DNA of 49,596 bases from UBA6918 sp040754425 (GTDB lineage: Bacteria > Pseudomonadota > Gammaproteobacteria > Burkholderiales > Thiobacillaceae). A program made the position numbers and the translations under genes. The stretch is taken from positions 1 to 49,596 of the forward strand of contig JBFMCR010000003.1 of NCBI GenBank assembly GCA_040754425.1. The letters run 5' to 3'. This document shows positions 1 through 7,220 of this stretch, one piece after another (positions within the stretch are counted from its first letter, which is position 1; every line of letters begins with the position of its first letter). The notes under the pieces are model-generated. The model was not told the DNA's origin and ran no database searches. It worked only from the letters and a program-made list of their open reading frames with translations.

Positions 1-110
1 TGGGTAAAGGAGCCATCGCGAAATCATGCCTGTTTCCAAAAGGCCGTCAACCCTCGGAAACCCGCTTGCAGTATGCGCCACGAACGATTTCATGACCATT
101 TTTACCCACA
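1..110. repeat. Inverted repeat at left edge of window
   Basis: TGGGTAAA at 1-8 is repeated in perfect inverted orientation as TTTACCCA at 103-110, and both copies have a GAAATC or GATTTC block about 20 nt inside. About 95 nt of non-coding sequence lies between. This could be the end of a degenerate transposable element or a simple stem structure. No transposase fragment is seen. The left copy sits on the window boundary, so its extent is unknown. Confidence 0.3.
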
Positions 111-126
111 CTCTTTCACGAAGACC

Positions 127-140
127 CCATATAGATATGG
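127..140. promoter_or_regulatory. Palindrome before the orphan gene
   Basis: CCATAT-AG-ATATGG is a perfect 6-bp inverted repeat ending 6 nt before the ATG at 147. Its AT-rich core could be part of a -10 element or an operator for the downstream gene. No Shine-Dalgarno sequence is visible between it and the start codon. The regulatory role is inference from position and symmetry only. Confidence 0.3.
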
Positions 141-146
141 TGTGCT

Positions 147-632
147 ATGGACAGGAATAGAATTCTGGCTGCTCTTGAAAGGACTCAATGGGAATATGCA
201 CCGAATGATCAAGCACAAGCCTTACAGGAGCTTGCTCAGCGGATAGCTAGAACTGGACGCCTCAATCGTTCACTGATTTCATATTCAAATTTGGTTGCAG
301 GGGTTCGCTTCCAGTTTTCAAATGTCAATAATGGTGAGCCATTCGAAATTGACACACATAACTGGCATGGCCTTCATCGCAGAATTATTGGCGACTGTCT
401 GGGATATCTGTCTTATCTTTCTTACCGTGATCATGATTTCATGGCTAGTTCACTTGTGGCTGGTTTGGTTGAAAATAGGCCGAGTGAGATTTTCTTTGAG
501 TGGATGCAGGAATTGGGCGCCATCCCTAATCTCTCTGAAAAAGCTATTACAGAATTTTGGGTGAATGAAGTCACAAAAGCGATTAATTGGTATAGACAAA
601 ACCCACAAGGCTTTCCTGTTGTTATGAATTAA
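147..632 (+). CDS. Hypothetical protein, 161 aa, AT-rich
   Basis: I do not recognise this protein. It is a soluble-looking polypeptide with no signal peptide, no membrane segment and no obvious catalytic motif. It is rich in aromatic residues (W15, W73, W119 and several Y/F) and carries a stretch with repeated L-S-Y near residue 90. The base composition is strikingly more AT-rich than all neighbouring genes, and codon choice (AAT, ATT, AAA, TTT) differs accordingly, which suggests recent acquisition. The ATG at 147 has no clear ribosome-binding site, so an alternative start cannot be excluded. The gene is alone on its strand, preceded by a palindrome and followed by a hairpin. It may be accessory or defence-related cargo, but nothing in the sequence shows this. 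Confidence 0.6.
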   Translation: MDRNRILAALERTQWEYAPNDQAQALQELAQRIARTGRLNRSLISYSNLVAGVRFQFSNVNNGEPFEIDTHNWHGLHRRIIGDCLGYLSYLSYRDHDFMASSLVAGLVENRPSEIFFEWMQELGAIPNLSEKAITEFWVNEVTKAINWYRQNPQGFPVVMN

Positions 633-644
633 AAAATGGAGCTG

Positions 645-664
645 GGCCAGAATTACTTCTGGCC
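645..664 (+). terminator. Hairpin, possible terminator of orphan gene
   Basis: GGCCAGAA-TTAC-TTCTGGCC is a perfect 8-bp stem with a 4-nt loop, 13 nt after the stop codon at 632. The T-run does not follow directly: after ttgcac comes a TTGTTTTT stretch. It is therefore a weaker intrinsic terminator than the others here, but well placed. Confidence 0.5.
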
Positions 665-706
665 TTGCACTTGTTTTTCCGTACACAAATCGGGGAGGAG
701 TGAAGC

Positions 707-1723
707 ATGAAAGCCATCCTGATGACCACCCCCGGCGCACCCGAGGTGCTCAGCCTCGCTGATGTGCCTACTCCCGAAATCACCCATGACACCGACCTGC
801 TGGTTCGCCTGAAGGCGGCCGGGATCAATCCCATCGACACCAAGCTGCGCGCCAAGGGCACTTATTTCTCCGAGCGCATGCCCGCCATCCTGGGCTGCGA
901 TGGCGCGGGGGTGGTGGAGGCGGTCGGTTCCGGCGTTTCACGCTTCAAGCCGGGCGATGCGGTGTATTTCTGCAACGGCGGCATCGGAGGGCATCCGGGC
1001 AACTATGCCGAAGTCGCGGTGGTGGACGAGCGCTTTGCCGCGCGCAAGCCGGCGAGCCTGGACTTCAACCAGGCCGCCGCTGCGCCGCTGGTGCTGATCA
1101 CGGCGTGGGAAGCGCTTTACGACCGCGCGCGCATGACGGCCGGGCAGACCGTGCTGGTCCACGCCGGCGCGGGCGGGGTGGGGCATGTCGCCATCCAGTT
1201 GGCCAGGGCTGCGGGGTGCCGCGTGCTCGCTACAGTCGGCTCGGCGGACAAGGCCGCTTTCGTCAAGGCGCTGGGCGCGGACGAAGCCATCAACTACCGC
1301 GACACCGATTTCGTGAAGGCGGTACTGGAGCTGACCGGCGGGCAGGGCGCGGACATCGTGTTCGATACCGTGGGCGGCGCCACTTTCCAAAACAGCTTCG
1401 CTGCCGTGCGCCCTTACGGCGATCTGGTTACGCTGCTGCAGCCGGGGCCGGAAACCGACTGGAAGCTCGCGCGGCTGAGGAACCTGCGCGTTGCCCAGGA
1501 GCTGATGCTCTCGCCCATGTTCTACGGCTGGGTGGAGGCGCAGCAGCACCAGGCGTGGATACTGGAACAGTGCGCGGCGCTGTTCGACGCGAACAAATTG
1601 CGCGTCGAAATAAGCAAAGTACTTCCGCTCGAAGACGCCGCCGAGGCGCATCGTCTGATCGAAGCCGGCGGCATGCGCGGCAAGCTGGTGCTGGCCATCG
1701 GCCGAACTGCGCAAACACAATAA
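707..1723 (+). CDS. Zinc-independent quinone oxidoreductase / MDR-family dehydrogenase
   Basis: The 338-aa protein has the full medium-chain dehydrogenase/reductase layout: a GroES-like N-terminal domain (residues 1-120, with G-C-D-G-A-G near 63-68) and a Rossmann domain with the NAD(P)-binding A-G-A-G-G-V-G at 153-159. The four-cysteine structural zinc lobe of classical alcohol dehydrogenases is missing, so it fits the NADPH:quinone reductase branch, which reduces quinones or enones in the cytoplasm. The start is well supported by a GGGGAGGAG ribosome-binding site 6-8 nt before the ATG. It is monocistronic, ending at a bidirectional terminator shared with the convergent hydrolase gene. The physiological substrate cannot be read from the sequence; crotonyl-CoA or enone reductase activity are alternatives within this superfamily. 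Confidence 0.88.
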   Translation: MKAILMTTPGAPEVLSLADVPTPEITHDTDLLVRLKAAGINPIDTKLRAKGTYFSERMPAILGCDGAGVVEAVGSGVSRFKPGDAVYFCNGGIGGHPGNYAEVAVVDERFAARKPASLDFNQAAAAPLVLITAWEALYDRARMTAGQTVLVHAGAGGVGHVAIQLARAAGCRVLATVGSADKAAFVKALGADEAINYRDTDFVKAVLELTGGQGADIVFDTVGGATFQNSFAAVRPYGDLVTLLQPGPETDWKLARLRNLRVAQELMLSPMFYGWVEAQQHQAWILEQCAALFDANKLRVEISKVLPLEDAAEAHRLIEAGGMRGKLVLAIGRTAQTQ

Positions 1724-1724
1724 A

Positions 1725-1767
1725 AGGGCCGGGTTCGAATCGCTTCGAGCCCCGCCCTATGTTTTTT
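1725..1767. terminator. Bidirectional intrinsic terminator
   Basis: An imperfect long stem (AGGGC...GCCCT outside, TTCGAA...TTCGA inside, with one C:C mismatch and a wobble pair) is followed by a T6 run at 1762-1767. A-rich sequence on the other side gives a T-run for the opposite strand. It lies between the convergent stops at 1723 and 1776 and can serve both genes. Confidence 0.7.
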
Positions 1768-1775
1768 GCTGGGTC

Positions 1776-2498
1776 TTACAGGTTCTTGTCCAGATACCCG
1801 CTGACGTAATTCACCAGGTCGTCGTCATAGCCGGTGAAGAAGTGGTCCATCTTGGGGGCCATGGTCTGCGCGGACCTGGGGTTGACGAGCGTCTTCTTGC
1901 GCCCGCCGGCGCCTTTCACCACAGCCGGCAGGTCGCTGCCGCCATAGAGGTCGAATACCGGCAGCTTGACGCCGTCGTAGCTGTCGGAGGAGAGACCGAT
2001 CGACACCCATAGCGCGAACGGCGAGTCGGCATTGTTCTGGAAATAGCTCTTGGTCATGGCCGAGCCCAGGCTGTGCGAGACGATGGCGATTTTCCTGTTG
2101 CCCTTGTCCTGCAGGTATTTGGCCGCGGCCTCGATGCGCTCGGCCGCTTCCGGGAACAGGGGCGGGTAGTCCCTGGCCTCTGCCTCCACGGCGAGGATGG
2201 GCATCTGGATGGAGAGCGTGGTGTAGCCCAGGTCGGCGAGGCGGCTCCTCAGCACGCCGATCAAACCGTGCTCGGGATGCACGCCGATGCCGTGGACGAT
2301 GACGAGACCGGCCTTGGCGTTGGCGGCTTCGGTGTAGAGGCCGAGGAACTTGTGGCCACGGGCTTCGAGGTACACCGGATCGCCGACGACGACGCCGGGC
2401 ACGATCTCGTCGGCCCATTTCTTTTCGCGCGCATAGTCGGAATTGGCGGCCCAGGCGGGCTGCAGGGCCAGCATCAGCAGCAGAATCAGGTAACGCAT
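1776..2498 (-). CDS. Exported alpha/beta hydrolase, DUF3530-like
   Basis: The 240-aa protein begins with a classical signal peptide (hydrophobic residues 3-15, A-W-A cleavage site near 16-18), so it is predicted to be periplasmic. The mature part is an alpha/beta-hydrolase fold: V-I-V-H-G-I-G around 67-73 for the oxyanion strand-loop and the nucleophile elbow S-H-S-L-G at 141-145, with Ser143 as likely nucleophile. A late Asp (Y-D-D-D region) and His (D-H-F-F) near the C-terminus could complete the triad. This resembles the DUF3530 family of proteobacterial hydrolases, whose substrate is not established. The start is supported by AGGAGA 5 nt upstream of the ATG. It is a single gene facing the quinone reductase gene. 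Confidence 0.75.
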   Translation of the reverse strand: MRYLILLLMLALQPAWAANSDYAREKKWADEIVPGVVVGDPVYLEARGHKFLGLYTEAANAKAGLVIVHGIGVHPEHGLIGVLRSRLADLGYTTLSIQMPILAVEAEARDYPPLFPEAAERIEAAAKYLQDKGNRKIAIVSHSLGSAMTKSYFQNNADSPFALWVSIGLSSDSYDGVKLPVFDLYGGSDLPAVVKGAGGRKKTLVNPRSAQTMAPKMDHFFTGYDDDLVNYVSGYLDKNL

Positions 2499-2563
2499 GT
2501 TTTCTCCTTATTGATTAATTATTTGGTGTGAGCTGAGTGATGCAAAACAGGCTGACCTGCCTG

Positions 2564-2863
2564 TCAGCCGTGCGCGGCTTCGGCATGCAGCTTCAGGCCC
2601 AGTGCATGCACGACTTTCAGGATGGTGTCGAAGCTGGGGCTGCGCTCTCCGGAAAGGGCTTTGTACAGGCTTTCGCGCGACAGTCCGGCATCGCGCGCGA
2701 CTTCCGACATGCCTTTGGCGCGTGCGATGTCGCCCAGCGCCTTGGCGATGAAGGCGGCATCGCCATCGGCCTCATCCAGGCAGGCTTCCAGATAGGCCGC
2801 CATTTCCTCCGGCGTTCTGAGATGTTCGGCTACGTCGTAGCGCGTGGTGCTTGTCCTGGCCAT
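2564..2863 (-). CDS. Antitoxin of type II TA module, HTH family
   Basis: The 99-aa protein matches the addiction-module antidote family associated with small RelE/ParE killers. The N-terminal half is short and acidic, and residues about 50-85 form an XRE-like helix-turn-helix (M-S-E-V-A-R-D-A-G-L-S-R-E-S-L-Y). Such antitoxins bind and neutralise the toxin and use the HTH to repress the operon. It lies 10 nt downstream of the toxin gene on the same strand, so the order is toxin then antitoxin, as in higBA-type modules. A start at 2863 is supported by AGGACG 7-8 nt upstream, which overlaps the toxin stop and suggests coupled translation. The specific toxin target is not deducible. Confidence 0.85.
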   Translation of the reverse strand: MARTSTTRYDVAEHLRTPEEMAAYLEACLDEADGDAAFIAKALGDIARAKGMSEVARDAGLSRESLYKALSGERSPSFDTILKVVHALGLKLHAEAAHG

Positions 2864-2873
2864 GATGTTCGTC

Positions 2874-3164
2874 CTACAAATCGCGAGCGAGGCAGGTAGC
2901 CAGCTTGATGTCGGCTTCCTGCGTGCGCTTGTCGCCGCCCGCGAGCAAAATCACCAGTTCGTTGCCGCGCCTGGTGAAATACACCCGATAACCGGGGCCG
3001 TAATCGATCCGCAATTCGGACACGCCTTCTCCAAACGCCTTGACGTCACCCGGGTTGCCAGCCGCCAGGCGTTCGATTCGGATTTGGATGCGGGCGCGTG
3101 CGCGGATGCCACGCAGCCCGTCGATCCATTTGGCGAACTGCTCCGTCTTGCGGATCTCGATCAT
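2874..3164 (-). CDS. RelE/ParE-family toxin
   Basis: The 96-aa basic protein fits the short killer-protein branch of the RelE/ParE superfamily: an N-terminal helical hairpin with F-A-K-W-I-D-G-L-R-G, a core with G-V-S-E-L-R-I-D-Y-G-P-G-Y-R-V-Y-F and a C-terminal segment with L-A-G-G-D-K. Members of the superfamily cleave ribosome-bound mRNA or inhibit gyrase; this branch is usually annotated as an addiction-module killer. It is the first gene of the TA operon. The ATG at 3164 immediately follows the strand-symmetric palindrome at 3166-3190 and has no good Shine-Dalgarno sequence, so translation may be deliberately weak. Activity is not shown by sequence. Confidence 0.85.
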   Translation of the reverse strand: MIEIRKTEQFAKWIDGLRGIRARARIQIRIERLAAGNPGDVKAFGEGVSELRIDYGPGYRVYFTRRGNELVILLAGGDKRTQEADIKLATCLARDL

Positions 3165-3165
3165 G

Positions 3166-3190
3166 GCCCACTGTAGCCAGTGGGCTACAG
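3166..3190. promoter_or_regulatory. Interlocked palindrome at toxin gene start, probable TA operator
   Basis: Two perfect 8-bp inverted repeats interlock: GCCCACTG-TAGC-CAGTGGGC (3166-3185) and CTGTAGCC-AGTG-GGCTACAG (3171-3190). They end one nucleotide upstream of the toxin ATG. TA antitoxins with HTH domains usually bind such palindromes to autorepress. The same sequence in RNA could form two mutually exclusive hairpins covering the ribosome-binding region. The operator role is inferred. Confidence 0.6.
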
Positions 3191-3230
3191 CATGTCAAGT
3201 CCGGCAGATCAGGCCAAAGGCCGATGCTGC

Positions 3231-4598
3231 TCAAGCGGCCACCTTGGGCAGCTTGGCCAGCGCGGACTGGATGGCCTCGGTGGGATATTCGTAGTCCTCC
3301 AGTTCGCCGGCGAAGTACTTGTCATAGGAGGCCATGTCGAAATGGCCGTGGCCGGAGAGGTTGAAGAGCAGGGTCTTGGGTTCGCCGCTCTGTTTGCAGC
3401 GCAGGGCTTCGTCGATGCAGGCGCGCACGGCGTGGCAGGATTCGGGCGCAGGGATGATGCCCTCGGCGCGCGCGAAGGTGACGCCGGCCTCGAAGGTGGC
3501 GATCTGCGGCACGGCCACGGCCTCGATCAGCTTCTCGTGGTAGAGCTGCGACACCAGGGGCGAATCGCCGTGGTAGCGGAGGCCGCCGGCATGGATGCCG
3601 GGTGGCATGAAGTCGTGGCCCAGCGTGTACATCCGCATGAGCGGCGTGTAGCCGGAGGCGTCGCCGTAGTCGTAGGCGTACACGCCCTTGGTAAGAGTGG
3701 GGCAGGACGAGGGCTCCACCGCCACACAGCGCAGGTTTTGCGCGCGCTTTTCGCCGGCGGCCCTGTCGGCCATGAAGGGGAAGGCGATGCCGGAGAAATT
3801 GCTGCCGCCGCCGCAGGGGGCGAAGATCATGTCCGGATAGTCGCCCACTTTCTCGAACTGCTTTTTGGCTTCCAGTCCGATCACGGTCTGGTGCAGCAGC
3901 ACGTGGTTGAGCACCGAGCCGAGGGCATAGTTGGTGTCCGCCCGCGAGGCGGCCTCCTCGACCGCCTCGGAAATGGCGATGCCGAGGCTGCCGGGGTTGT
4001 CGGGATCGAGCTCCAGGATCTTGCGCCCGGCGTTGGTCATGTTGGTCGGGCTGGCGAAGACTTCGGCGCCCCAGGTCTGCATCATCGAGCGGCGGAAGGG
4101 CTTCTGGAAATACGAGACCTTGACCATATAAATGCGCACTTCCAGCCCGAACATCTGGCCGGCCAGCGCGAGCGACGAACCCCACTGGCCGGCGCCGGTC
4201 TCGGTGGTCAGCCGCTTGATGCCGGCCTGTTTGTTGAACCAGGCCTGGGGAATGGCGGAGTTGGGCTTGTGCGAGCCGGCAGGCGAAACGCCTTCGTACT
4301 TGAAATAGATTTTCGCGGGCGTGCCCAGCACTTTTTCCAGACGGTGCGCGCGCACCAGGGGCGAGGGCCGCCACAGCCGATAGACTTCGCGCACTTCCTC
4401 CGGGATGGGAATCCAGCGCTCGGCGCTCATTTCCTGTTCGAGGATGTTGCCGGGGAAGATGGCCAGCATCTGTTCCGGACTGACCGGCTTGCCGTCCGCC
4501 CCCAGCGGCGGGGCGGGCGGGTTGGGCATGTCGGCGACGACGTTGTACCAGTGGGTGGGAATGTCTTTTTCCTCGAGCAGGATCTTGGTGTCCGCCAT
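3231..4598 (-). CDS. trpB2: TrpB2-type tryptophan synthase beta chain
   Basis: The 455-aa protein is a fold-type II PLP enzyme of the TrpB2 branch, longer than canonical TrpB (about 400 aa). The PLP lysine is K111 in the G-S-H-K-P-N-S motif, the E-T-G-A-G-Q-W-G loop is at 133-140 and the glycine-rich phosphate-binding loop C-G-G-G-S-N at 262-267. TrpB2 enzymes condense indole with L-serine (or O-phosphoserine in some archaea) and usually act without a dedicated TrpA. No trpA or other trp gene is in the window, which fits an indole-salvage role. The start is supported by AAGGAAA 6 nt before the ATG. It lies 63 nt downstream of the hydrogenase endopeptidase on the same strand and may be co-transcribed. 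Confidence 0.9.
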   Translation of the reverse strand: MADTKILLEEKDIPTHWYNVVADMPNPPAPPLGADGKPVSPEQMLAIFPGNILEQEMSAERWIPIPEEVREVYRLWRPSPLVRAHRLEKVLGTPAKIYFKYEGVSPAGSHKPNSAIPQAWFNKQAGIKRLTTETGAGQWGSSLALAGQMFGLEVRIYMVKVSYFQKPFRRSMMQTWGAEVFASPTNMTNAGRKILELDPDNPGSLGIAISEAVEEAASRADTNYALGSVLNHVLLHQTVIGLEAKKQFEKVGDYPDMIFAPCGGGSNFSGIAFPFMADRAAGEKRAQNLRCVAVEPSSCPTLTKGVYAYDYGDASGYTPLMRMYTLGHDFMPPGIHAGGLRYHGDSPLVSQLYHEKLIEAVAVPQIATFEAGVTFARAEGIIPAPESCHAVRACIDEALRCKQSGEPKTLLFNLSGHGHFDMASYDKYFAGELEDYEYPTEAIQSALAKLPKVAA

Positions 4599-4661
4599 GC
4601 GGGTTTCCTTAAGACAGGTGAGTTCGTTGTGGCGCTATGCTACTACCGATTGCACGCCCCG

Positions 4662-5147
4662 TCAGCCCGGCTCGGCTTGCGGACTTGTCGCTTGCGAACT
4701 CAGGGCGGCCCCGGCTTCTTCGGCCACGGCCTTCACCAGCTGCGCGATTTCATCGGCAGAAAACGGTTTCGCGCCCGCTTCCAGGCCGATGAATTTCAGA
4801 TGTTTGGGCAGGTCGCCCAGGCGGTCGGCGAGCGCCAGCGTTTCCGCCAGGCCGAAGCCGTGGCTGGAGGTGTGGTGCATGACCATGCCGTCGAGCGCGC
4901 GGCCTTCCAGCTTGTGCAGCGTGCCCGCCGGAGCGCCGCTTTTGACGGCATCGACCAGGATCACGGTGTCGGCGCCGCGCATGTGTTCGATGAGGCGCGG
5001 GCCCGGACGATCGAGTGCCACCACCTCGACTTTTTCCGGATCGAATTTCCCCATCAGCGCATGGGCGGCGAGAAAGCCGAGGTTGTCGGGTTCGGCAGGC
5101 GAGCCAATGCAGAGGATGCGGACGGGCGGGTGAATGTGTGCGTTCAT
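4662..5147 (-). CDS. [NiFe] hydrogenase maturation endopeptidase
   Basis: The 161-aa protein belongs to the HycI/HybD peptidase family, which removes the C-terminal tail of the hydrogenase large subunit after the nickel has been inserted. The family ligands are recognisable as E19 (P-A-E-P-D), D66 (V-D-A-V) and H96 (S-S-H-G-F). The classical G-N-x-L-x-x-D-D-G entry motif is altered to G-S-P-A-E-P-D-N-L-G, as in group 3 hydrogenase proteases. Its start codon overlaps the stop codon of the large-subunit gene in an ATGA arrangement, so substrate and protease are translationally coupled. The C-terminal 15 residues are Ala/Ser/Pro-rich and probably unstructured. Confidence 0.88.
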   Translation of the reverse strand: MNAHIHPPVRILCIGSPAEPDNLGFLAAHALMGKFDPEKVEVVALDRPGPRLIEHMRGADTVILVDAVKSGAPAGTLHKLEGRALDGMVMHHTSSHGFGLAETLALADRLGDLPKHLKFIGLEAGAKPFSADEIAQLVKAVAEEAGAALSSQATSPQAEPG

Positions 5148-6439
5148 GGACGGTCTATTTTCAATTTCAAGAAATGCGTGGCGCAGGAGATGCAGGGATC
5201 GTAGTTGCGGATGACGGTTTCCGCATGCTGGCGGATTTTTTCTTCGGGCCGGTCGAGGCCGAAACGGTTCAATGAAGCGCGCAGGTCGGCTTCGATGCGC
5301 GCCTGGTTCTGGCTGGTGGGCGGCACGATGCGCGCGCTGACGATGCTGCCGCTCTCATCCAGCTCGTAGCGGTGCCAAAGGATGCCGCGTGGCGCCTCGC
5401 TGGCGCCGAAGCCTGTGCCGGCGCGCGGCGAGGCTTCCAGATAGGGCGTATCGGTCGGTTCGTAAGCCTCGAGCAGGCGGATGGCCTCGACGAAAGCGGC
5501 ATGGATTTCCAGCGCGCGCGCGACGATGCTGTGGAAGATGTTGGACGAAGGGAGGCGCACGCCACATTTTTCCAGCAGCGCACGCGTCGGCGCGGGCAAC
5601 TGGTCGAGGTTGAGGTTGATGCGCGCGAGCGGCCCGACCAGATAGTCCTGCCCGCGATGATGGCAGTGCAGGGCGGTGGAGTGGGGCACATGGTTTTCCT
5701 GGAACTCGCGCTCGAATTCGGCGATGTCGATGTCGAGCCCGCGGCTGGAGACGATGCGGCCGCGTGTGATGGGATATTCGCCGGCGCGGCCCAGCGACAC
5801 GCATTCGAAATCCTGCGTTTCGTCGGGCAGCGGCAGTGCGGCCGTCCACAGCACCAGGGCTTCGACTTCCGGCAGCAGCGCTTTCAGTTCCTCGCGCAGT
5901 TTCGCGGCGGCGGCAGCGGAGGGGGCGTGCCAGAAGCCGCCCACGCGCACGCCGACGGGATGGACGGAGCGCCCGCCGAGGAAGGAAATGATGGCATTGC
6001 CGGCTTCCTGGATTTTGAGTCCGCGCCGGACGATCTCGGGATGTTTGCAGGCCATGTCGATGGCGTTGGAAAAACCCAGAAAATCCGGCGCCGCCAGCAG
6101 GTGGATGTGCAGGCTGTGCGACTCGATCCATTCGCCGCAATAGAACAGCCGGCGCATGTCGCCAATCCACGGCGTGGGTTCGATGCCGAGGACGGATTCC
6201 AGCGCCTGTACCGCGCTCATCTGGTAGGCCACTGGGCAGATGCCGCAGATGCGCGCGACCATGTCCGGCACTTCCATGTAGTGGCGGCCTTCGAGGAATT
6301 TCTCGAACAGGCGCGGCGGCTCGAAAATGCGCAGGCGCAGCTCGCTGATCTCGCCGTTGGCGATGGAAAGGTCCAGCGCGCCTTCGCCCTCTACGCGGGC
6401 GAGCACGGGGACATTAAGGTTGACGGTGCGATTAGTCAT
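5144..6439 (-). CDS. hydA: Group 3b [NiFe] hydrogenase, large (alpha) subunit
   Basis: The 431-aa catalytic subunit carries both NiFe-ligand motifs: L1 R-I-C-G-I-C at 63-68 and L2 D-P-C-I-S-C-A-T-H at 414-422, with four cysteines (65, 68, 416, 419) to hold the Ni-Fe(CN)2CO site. The nine residues after H422 are the tail removed by the endopeptidase encoded directly downstream. There is no selenocysteine. The reading frame continues far upstream, but the start is placed at 6439 because family similarity begins there and the ATG overlaps the small-subunit stop by 8 nt. With the HydB, HydG and HydD partners it forms a cytoplasmic, bidirectional NADP-linked hydrogenase, a family also called sulfhydrogenase because some members reduce sulfur. 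Confidence 0.93.
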   Translation of the reverse strand: MTNRTVNLNVPVLARVEGEGALDLSIANGEISELRLRIFEPPRLFEKFLEGRHYMEVPDMVARICGICPVAYQMSAVQALESVLGIEPTPWIGDMRRLFYCGEWIESHSLHIHLLAAPDFLGFSNAIDMACKHPEIVRRGLKIQEAGNAIISFLGGRSVHPVGVRVGGFWHAPSAAAAAKLREELKALLPEVEALVLWTAALPLPDETQDFECVSLGRAGEYPITRGRIVSSRGLDIDIAEFEREFQENHVPHSTALHCHHRGQDYLVGPLARINLNLDQLPAPTRALLEKCGVRLPSSNIFHSIVARALEIHAAFVEAIRLLEAYEPTDTPYLEASPRAGTGFGASEAPRGILWHRYELDESGSIVSARIVPPTSQNQARIEADLRASLNRFGLDRPEEKIRQHAETVIRNYDPCISCATHFLKLKIDRP

Positions 6440-7220
6440 CTCGTTCTTTGTAGCGCTGGCCGACGTCCGCGAAGGGCTGGGCCGCCGAAGTGATGAACAG
6501 GAAACGTCGTGCGACCTCGCGTCTGTCCAGCCCCGACTGCTCGAAATGTTTCGCCATGGAAACGGCGTTGGGCAGCTCGGCCGGGCCGAAGCAGCCGTAG
6601 CAGGCGCGGCCGACGCCGGGGCAAAGCGCACCGCAGCCGGTGCGGGTGACCGGCCCCATGCAGGGCGCGTTCCGGGTCACCACGACGCAGGCATGGCCGC
6701 GGCGCTTGCATTCGACACAGACCGGCTCGCCGGGATTGACCGGGGTGACGCCGTTCAGCAGGCTGGCGGCGGCGCCCAGCACCTGCTCGGTGGTGACCGG
6801 GCAGCCCCACAGTTCCAGGTCCACTTTCACGTGCGCGGAGACCGGGCGCGATTCGGGCAGGCTTTCGATGTATTGCGGGCTGGCGTAGATGTCGGCCACC
6901 CAGCCCGCCGCTTCCTTCACGCCGTTTCTCAATGCCTGCAGGCCGCCGGCGGTGGCGCAGGCGCCGATGGTGACGAGGAACTTTGCCGATTCGCGCACGG
7001 CGCGTATGCGCTCGATGTCATGCTCCGTCGAAATGCTGCCTTCGACGAAGGCGATGTCGACTTCGGCCAGCGGGTCGAGCCAGCCGGCCTCGGCGAAGTG
7101 CAGGATTTCCACTCTCTGGGCAAGCGTAAGCAGGGCTTCGCCGGCATTGAGGAAGGCGAGCTGGCAGCCGTCGCAGGAGGCGAACTTGTGCACGGCGATG
7201 CGCGGACGCTGCGCCTTCAT
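6432..7220 (-). CDS. hydD: Group 3b [NiFe] hydrogenase, small (delta) subunit
   Basis: The 262-aa electron-transfer subunit lacks a Tat signal, in keeping with a cytoplasmic enzyme. The proximal cluster ligands begin with C16-x2-C19 in F-A-S-C-D-G-C-Q, followed by G-A-C-A-T in the middle and a cysteine-rich C-terminal half (V-C-V-E-C, A-P-C-M-G, C-G-A-L-C, A-C-Y-G-C) that should bind further [4Fe-4S] clusters. It passes electrons between the NiFe site of HydA and the HydB/HydG diaphorase module. The start at 7220 overlaps the hydG stop by 4 nt (ATGA). The open frame extends upstream, but that part is an out-of-frame shadow of hydG. Confidence 0.92.
   Translation of the reverse strand: MKAQRPRIAVHKFASCDGCQLAFLNAGEALLTLAQRVEILHFAEAGWLDPLAEVDIAFVEGSISTEHDIERIRAVRESAKFLVTIGACATAGGLQALRNGVKEAAGWVADIYASPQYIESLPESRPVSAHVKVDLELWGCPVTTEQVLGAAASLLNGVTPVNPGEPVCVECKRRGHACVVVTRNAPCMGPVTRTGCGALCPGVGRACYGCFGPAELPNAVSMAKHFEQSGLDRREVARRFLFITSAAQPFADVGQRYKERDD

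Noticed and set aside
3180..5204. Very long open frame (674 codons) on the plus strand
   Set aside because: It runs antisense to trpB2 and the hydrogenase protease, both with clear motifs. Long antisense frames are common in GC-rich DNA with strong third-position bias, and its translation shows no recognisable domain.
6440..6631. N-terminal extension of the hydrogenase large subunit
   Set aside because: The extra 64 residues are low-complexity Ser/Arg/Pro sequence read from the small-subunit gene; no Tat signal or family similarity is present.
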